Assembly (NCBI GenBank): GCA_022984795.1 | Contig: JALIHJ010000014.1 | Coordinates: forward strand, 248,001 to 312,000 | Origin: Fabrea salina | Lineage: Eukaryota; Ciliophora; Heterotrichea; Heterotrichida; Fabreidae | DNA length: 64,000 nt | Reading direction: 5' to 3' | Shown: piece by piece, positions 57,609 to 64,000 of the stretch | Numbering within the stretch: the first letter of the stretch is position 1 | Layout of the letters: each line of letters opens with the position of its first letter | Position numbers and translations under genes: made by a program | Notes under the pieces: model-generated | What the model was told of the DNA's origin: nothing | What the model saw: the letters and a program-made list of their open reading frames with translations, nothing else | Database searches by the model: none

Positions 57609-58723
57609 ATTAAGAACTGCAAAAAACTCGAAGAAACTCTGGATATCAGTAACTCTGAAAAAGCTGTGACACTGTGCAATTTAGACTCTCTTTACGAAGC
57701 CACTAAAAAGTACTCAGACTCTGAAAGGATGTACTTGGAGTGTGTACAAACTCTTAAAAAGGACCCTAAAAGCTTGGAACTGACTTGGACATACATGAAG
57801 CTAGGGGACTTAATGAACTGCCAAAGCATGTTCCAGCAAGCAGAAACTTACTTTCTCAAGTGCAAGAACACAGTTGAAAGCATTGTAGTTCACAAAAACG
57901 AAGACTTAGCAAGCACTTACTACACAGCCTAGGAGCCTTTTACTTAGACTCAGAAAACCTAGAAAAGCCACTTAAGTTCTTACTTAAAGCCAAGGCATTC
58001 CACAAATTCCAGAAACCAGAACACAAAGTCACCATAGTCAGAAGCCTAGGCAAGTTACACTCTAAGAAAAAAGATTTTAAGTCAGCTGAAAACCTTTACT
58101 TGGAGTTTTTGGGGGAGATTAAGGAGTACCCAGATCTAATTGCACAAATTCACTACGAACTAGGCTGTGTTTACTGCGAGCAAAACAAACTCCAAGAAGC
58201 AGAGACTGCCCTCAGCAAGGCAGCAACTTCCAAAGAACTCCTAAGAAGCATTTATTACGAGCTGTCAAAGGTCTATTCCAGTTCAGGCCAAAAAGCTAAG
58301 GCTGAACACTATTTGTTGCAGTTTGAAGAAATCGAAGAAAAGCAGTCTCCCAAGTCCATCAACTTAGCTGAAACTTACTATGCTTTAGGAGAACTCTATA
58401 CACAGAGTCTCAAGTACAGAGATGCTGAGTTAATGCTGCTTAGTTGTCTGGAAATAGAACAACAAGTTTACGCAGAGTACAACGAAAGCATTGCAAGGAC
58501 CTTTTACTCCTTAGGCGAACTCTACTACTTCATGGAGAAATACAAGGCATCTTCAGATTACTTTACTAAGTACTCAGTTGCTATGAAGTGCGTTCCTAAC
58601 AAAGACATTGCAGAACTTAAACGCAAGTACAGGTATATTCACGAGAACTTCCGTCAAGTAGGTTGGCACTCAATAACCAAACAGTGGGTTTCTAAAATCA
58701 AAGCACTCCATAAAAGTAACTAA
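57609..58723 (+). pseudogene. TPR-repeat gene, no clear start, one frame break
   Basis: TPR-like helices are visible throughout (EATKKYSDSERMYLECV, HYELGCVYCEQNKLQEAETA, YYALGELYTQSLKYRDAELM). The frame opens after a TGA at 57606-57608 with no ATG before a conserved region. It breaks at about 57928, where the next frame continues the TPR sequence (LGAFYLDSENLEKPLKFLL). The 3' part (58100 on) is intact and ends in TAA. So this is a 5'-truncated TPR protein gene with one indel, or a sequence error plus a missed first exon. Confidence 0.6.
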
Positions 58724-58733
58724 GGGGCTAAAT

Positions 58734-59164
58734 ATGCTGGACTCTGAGATAACTACTTATCTTTCCAAGTACTCTGTTGTTTCTATTCCTTTGATGTCTT
58801 TGGCTTTCAACGTGCCTCAGAAGTTAGTGGCTTCAAGGGTCTTGAAACTCATCAACCAGAATGACTACATACAGATAGTGGTGGTCTACAGCAAAAACAC
58901 TGTTAAAATTCTTCCTAGAAAAAAACCAAAAGCTCTACACTGTACGCACTTGTAAAGGACCCTCAGGACATCAGGTGCTTGTACTGGCTAGAAACATTTG
59001 AGAAAAGGACTATTTGGGACCAAAGCACCTTGTTTTTGCCCCCCTCTACAATTAAGCCCCTTACCCAAAAGCCTAGAAGAACCCAGAAGAAGCTACCTGA
59101 GTTCTTTTCGAAGACTCCAAAACTGACTTTTGAAAGAATATATTGCCTTGAAGACATTTTCTAA
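58734..59164 (+). pseudogene. Winged-helix (PCI-like) fragment with a frame break
   Basis: An ATG frame at 58734 encodes LSKYSVVSIPLMSLAFNV and LVASRVLKLINQNDYIQIVV, like the winged helix at the end of PCI proteins. It stops in TAA after 73 codons. The next frame continues plausibly (ALVKDPQDIRCLYWLE) to 59164, implying one indel near 58935. I found no 15-16 base intron that restores phase. It may be part of the neighbouring TPR gene or a separate small gene. Confidence 0.45.
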
Positions 59165-59180
59165 CTATAAGAAAGTTAAT

Positions 59181-60340
59181 ATGGACCACTCGTGTGAGAA
59201 TAGTCAGTCCAGTGACTGCAGACAAGCTAGGAAGGAGCATGATGGAAAATTCCAGCAATTCTTGAATTACCCTGAGTCAGTTAGTTCTCTGAAAGTAGAA
59301 CCAGGAGCAGAGTTTGAGGCGCTGGTGGGTGTACTGCCTCATTCGAGTCTTAATGAACTGGATTTGGAAGGTAATGAAATAGGCGACGAGAGAGCAAAGG
59401 AATTAGTTAATGCTTTGCCTAATTCCCAACTCACTACACTGCATTTGGGAGGTAATAAATTAACCGAAGAGGGAGCTGTGGCACTAGCTAATGCTTTGCC
59501 TAGTTCCCAACTCACTAAACTATATTTGCGACGTAATGTAATAGGTGACGAGGGAACTGTGGCATTAGCTAGTGCTTTGCCCAATTGCCAACTCACTGAA
59601 CTCGAATTGGAAAAGAATGAAATAGACACAGAAGGAACTGTGGCATTAGCTAGTGCTTTGTCTAATTCCCAACTCATTAAACTGAATTTGGGAGGTAATG
59701 GAATAGGCGATGAGGGAGTTGTGGCACTAGCTAATGCTTTGCCCAATTCCCAACTCACTACACTGCATTTGGAAGATAATGAAATAGGTGAAGAAGGAGC
59801 TGTAGCACTAGCTAGTACCTTACCTAATTCTCAACTCACTGAACTGCATTTGGGAGGTAATGGAATAGGCACAGAGGGAGCGAAAGCACTGGCTAGTACC
59901 TTCCTAACACCCAACTCACTACACTGCATTTGGGGGGTAATGGAATAGGTGATGAAGGAGCGAAGGCACTGGCTAGTACCTTACCTAATTCCCGACTCAG
60001 TACACTGGAATTAGAAGATAATGAAATAGGTAATGAGGGAGCTGTGGCATTAGCTAGTACCTTACCTAATTCTCAACTCACTGAACTGCATTTGGGAGGT
60101 AATGGAATAGGTACAGAGGGAGCGAAAGCACTGGCTAGTACCTTGCCTAACACCCAACTCACTACACTGCATTTGGGGGGTAATGGAATAGGTGATGAAG
60201 GAGCGAAGGCACTGGCTAGTGCTTTGCCTAACACCCGACTCACTAAACTATATTTGAAGATCAATCAGATAGGCGACGAGGGAGCCAAGACACTAAAGGA
60301 AGCTGAATCCAAACTCCCTGATCTTAGAATCTTCTTTTAA
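59181..60340 (+). CDS. LRR protein of near-identical 81-base repeats, one frame break
   Basis: Start is the ATG at 59181 (MDHSCENSQSSDC). About twelve 27-residue LRRs follow (for example SQLTTLHLGGNKLTEEGAV, SQLTELHLGGNGIGTEGAK), nearly identical in DNA. Units ~6-8 and ~9-11 form a second-order 243-base duplication. One base is missing near 59902 (CTTCCTAAC here, CTTGCCTAAC in the sister unit), so the frame breaks and resumes in the next frame from 59930 to a TAA at 60340. This may be decay or a sequence error in a repeat. T-ending codons are more common than in the left 56 kb. Function unknown; NLR-type or allorecognition LRRs look alike. Confidence 0.65.
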
Positions 60341-60445
60341 TAAACCAATAATAACTCTGAGACCTAGACTCTGCTACAAGCTGAACTGAGTGCTATGCAG
60401 ATCACACTCTATGCACTCACAAATTCTAGTATTACAAGAATTATC

Positions 60446-62011
<1,566 letters not shown>

Positions 62012-62281
62012 ATATCTAAACTAATAACAGCAAAACAAAAACAAAAATTAGACAGAGAAATCAAAAACTACGTTAACATCATCATTAAGACCAGAAGAAC
62101 CCCACAAGAAGAAACAGAACAAGAAAAAGAAGCAACAACACCCCCAACTCAAGAAGAAACGCGAAAAAGGAAAAGAACCGAAGACCAAAAATCAACGAAA
62201 AGACACAAGAAAAACCCACCCAGCAGAGGCGTAGGCGGCTTGAACTAGCTCAAATAAATAAATAAATATCTAAACTAATAA
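62012..62281 (+). mobile_element. Dispersed repeat, copy 2, flanked by a 16-base direct repeat
   Basis: ATATCTAAACTAATAA occurs at 62012-62027 and again at 62266-62281, bracketing 238 bases. Inside, 62051-62260 matches copy 1. Its frame encodes DREIKNYVNIIIKTRR, a Glu/Thr-rich run, then RKRKRTEDQ and KRHKKNPPSRG, ending in TAG, then CTCAAATAAATAAATAAAT. A coding 3' end, an AAAT tail and a long target duplication are what a 5'-truncated LINE insertion leaves. A retained internal eliminated sequence flanked by pointers is the alternative. Confidence 0.65.
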
Positions 62282-62489
62282 ACCAGATTGTGATGTGCAT
62301 GAGTTTGTGTTCAACTGTAAGAATCAACAAGTCAGCAAGTAACCAAGTGTTCATGAAGCACGATGTCTTGTTCAGAACTCTATAGTCAAACAGATCTAAG
62401 GTTTACTGAGTTCCTATCAAAGGATTGACTCTGGAAGATTACTTACTACCTTAAGGGTTCTGGCTTCCCTCGTGTAGTATGTCACCATC
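62282..62489. other. Gene-free stretch
   Basis: About 200 bases of mixed sequence after the repeat, with no ORF, RNA gene or repeat seen. Confidence 0.5.
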
Positions 62490-62885
62490 CGGCCCCCTTC
62501 CTCCCACCATTTCCCGCTCATACTCTATTGCTACTCCCGTACTATCACCTATAACCTTACTTTTCAAGTTTACTTACCTTCAGTCTTTTGTGTTTTTTAA
62601 AGGATGCCCCCCCCCTAACCTCTTTACTCCATCCAACCCCTTCCCCCCAATTTAAATTAAAAAAATATTTTCTCGAGTCTCCCCCATTTTTTAAAAAATC
62701 AGCTCACACATTTATACCTCCCCCATAAAATCTCCCACCACCACCCATTTTTCCTTCACTTTTTTTCCTTTTCTATTTTGGGTCTTGCCCCTAGATTTGT
62801 TCCCCCCTCAAACTTCTAAACCCCTAAAACAAATACTCACAAAATTTTAAGCTAATAAAATTTTTTTCTAAACTTAAGCAACCTA
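62490..62885. other. G-poor polypyrimidine tract
   Basis: Nearly 400 bases are dominated by C and T on the plus strand (runs such as CCCCCCCCC, TTTTTTTCTAAAC) with very few G. There is no coding frame. Strong strand asymmetry like this is absent elsewhere in the window. It precedes the ATPase gene. Confidence 0.65.
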
Positions 62886-62894
62886 AGGGTTTAA

Positions 62895-64000
62895 TTTTCT
62901 GGAGAGTTGAAGCTCTACAAGGGCAATTGGGAGCTAGTCAGCAAAGGCGACCCAATTGCCCTCATCGGAAACCAAACTCTAAGAGCCGAATCTTCTGGGC
63001 TCATAGTCAGCCGACTTTCCCAAGAAGGTTCCTTGGCAACCGAAGGGACTCAAATCTACCGGTTGTTCGACTTCATGTCTTGGGCCAAAGTGCTCCTCTA
63101 CATTTCTTCGCCTTTAGTTACGCTTTACCTAGTTCAAACAGAACTAGAACTCAGGCACCCTAGAAGCACTTCTAGAAAAATCAAAGAGACTCTGACTCAG
63201 CCCAAGCCAGCACCTAGAGTTAAAGGCCCCTTGATTGAAAACCCTGAACTTACTCGAGAGTGGATCAACCACCTTGAAAGCCCCATTGAGAGAGGAGTGG
63301 ACGTGGTCTACGGACCCAAAGGCATAGGCAAGTCTACCTTTATGGAGAGACTTTGCCATGTGCTTAGCAACCCTCAAGTTCTCAAGAAGTACTCTGATAC
63401 CGAGACCCAGTTCGTTTCTTTTTACCTGGACTTGGAAGCCAGAAAAGACACTCTATGGAAGAACTTATATTCCAGACTGGGAGTTAAGGGGTACTCAACC
63501 AACGACGAAGTTCTGTTTGAAGAGTGCCTAGAAGAACTGGTTAAGGAGCACAAAAAACCCGTTCTAATCTTTGACAACGTCCAGCATATTCTACTTGAAG
63601 TCGATAACTACTCAGAAGGTGCCAACTTCATCAGAAAGCTTATACTCAACTTTAGTGCAAAGGGATTAGCCAAAGTGATTCTGGTAAGCAGTGACCAACA
63701 CCTTCCGAGCCGAATTGGATCCCTCAGTACGATTGATAAAAGATGTGATGTCAAGAGTTTCCCATTCAGTTATCAAGAAGGAGAAGAAGCCATAAACTGG
63801 ATGAAACAACTAGCAGAAATGGATAGCAGGTCGGTGACAGACGAAGACCTGCAGTTGTTCCTGAAGTACCATGGCTCACTCAGAGAGTTTAAGGACTTCT
63901 GCTCCAACTACAAAGACATAAGTTTGAGGGAGTACCTAGTAAGGACTATCAAACAGGATGTGCGAACTATTTCGCTGAAAAAAGATGAACTTGATTCAAG
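62895..64000 (+). CDS. STAND/AAA-type P-loop ATPase, partial (runs off right edge)
   Basis: The frame is open from 62895 to the right edge (368 codons). The first 55 residues resemble a biotinyl/lipoyl-like barrel (SKGDPIALIG, SSGLIVSRLSQEG) but start without an ATG, so an upstream exon or start is missing, or ATG 63075 is used. A membrane helix follows (AKVLLYISSPLVTLYLV). Then come a Walker A motif GPKGIGKST (~63309-63335), Walker B PVLIFDN (~63562) and a sensor-like SSDQHLPSRIG. The pattern fits STAND ATPases used as signal switches. Membrane anchoring is unusual for them. Confidence 0.65.

Overview
The window looks like macronuclear DNA of a heterotrich ciliate (Stentor, Fabrea or Blepharisma type). 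Three things point there. Genes are broken by introns of only 15-16 bases (one candidate of 18). Gaps between genes are often 4-20 bases. Several products are cilia or centrosome proteins (NEDD1, a radial-spoke RSPH3, TAPT1). Every intact gene I checked ends in TAA or TAG; none ends in TGA and no long frame contains TGA, so the sequence cannot say whether TGA is a stop, Trp or simply avoided. Species assignment is inference.

Left part (1-20 kb): a propeller protein running off the left edge, NEDD1, an NRF-6-type membrane acyltransferase, several basic or coiled-coil proteins of unknown role, an RCC1 protein, a PX-PH phospholipase D, a 1058-residue coiled-coil protein, a FAM241-like two-helix membrane protein, a WD protein and 3-phosphoglycerate dehydrogenase. 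Middle (20-42 kb): RSPH3, the tRNA methyltransferase TRM10, a mitochondrial carrier with a frame break, a divergent actin, TAPT1, a 1300-residue membrane/LRR protein, a TVP38/TMEM64 protein, gamma-glutamyltransferase, Alba and HMG-box proteins, a WD40-TRP-like channel fusion and an AVL9-DENN/MORN fusion. Then (42-56 kb): a 1901-residue kinase with a dead phosphatase-like domain, an SNF1-type kinase whose ATG is split by an intron, an EFR3-like protein, an MFS transporter and a P5B ATPase.

The right end (56.1-64 kb) is different. It holds two copies of a dispersed repeat that look like 5'-truncated LINE-type insertions. It also holds WD40 and LRR genes made of near-identical repeats with other codon habits, a broken TPR gene, a decayed minus-strand gene, a scrap of a CDKL-type kinase, about 1.8 kb without genes including a G-poor pyrimidine tract, and the start of a STAND-type ATPase gene cut by the right edge. 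This looks like an accessory or subterminal zone beside a dense housekeeping block.

The genes do not form one pathway. The main shared story is architecture: tiny introns, shared TTAA stop palindromes between convergent genes, and start codons six bases apart in a divergent pair. The most testable new items are the split start codon, the LINE-like repeat with a 16-base target duplication, and the domain fusions.
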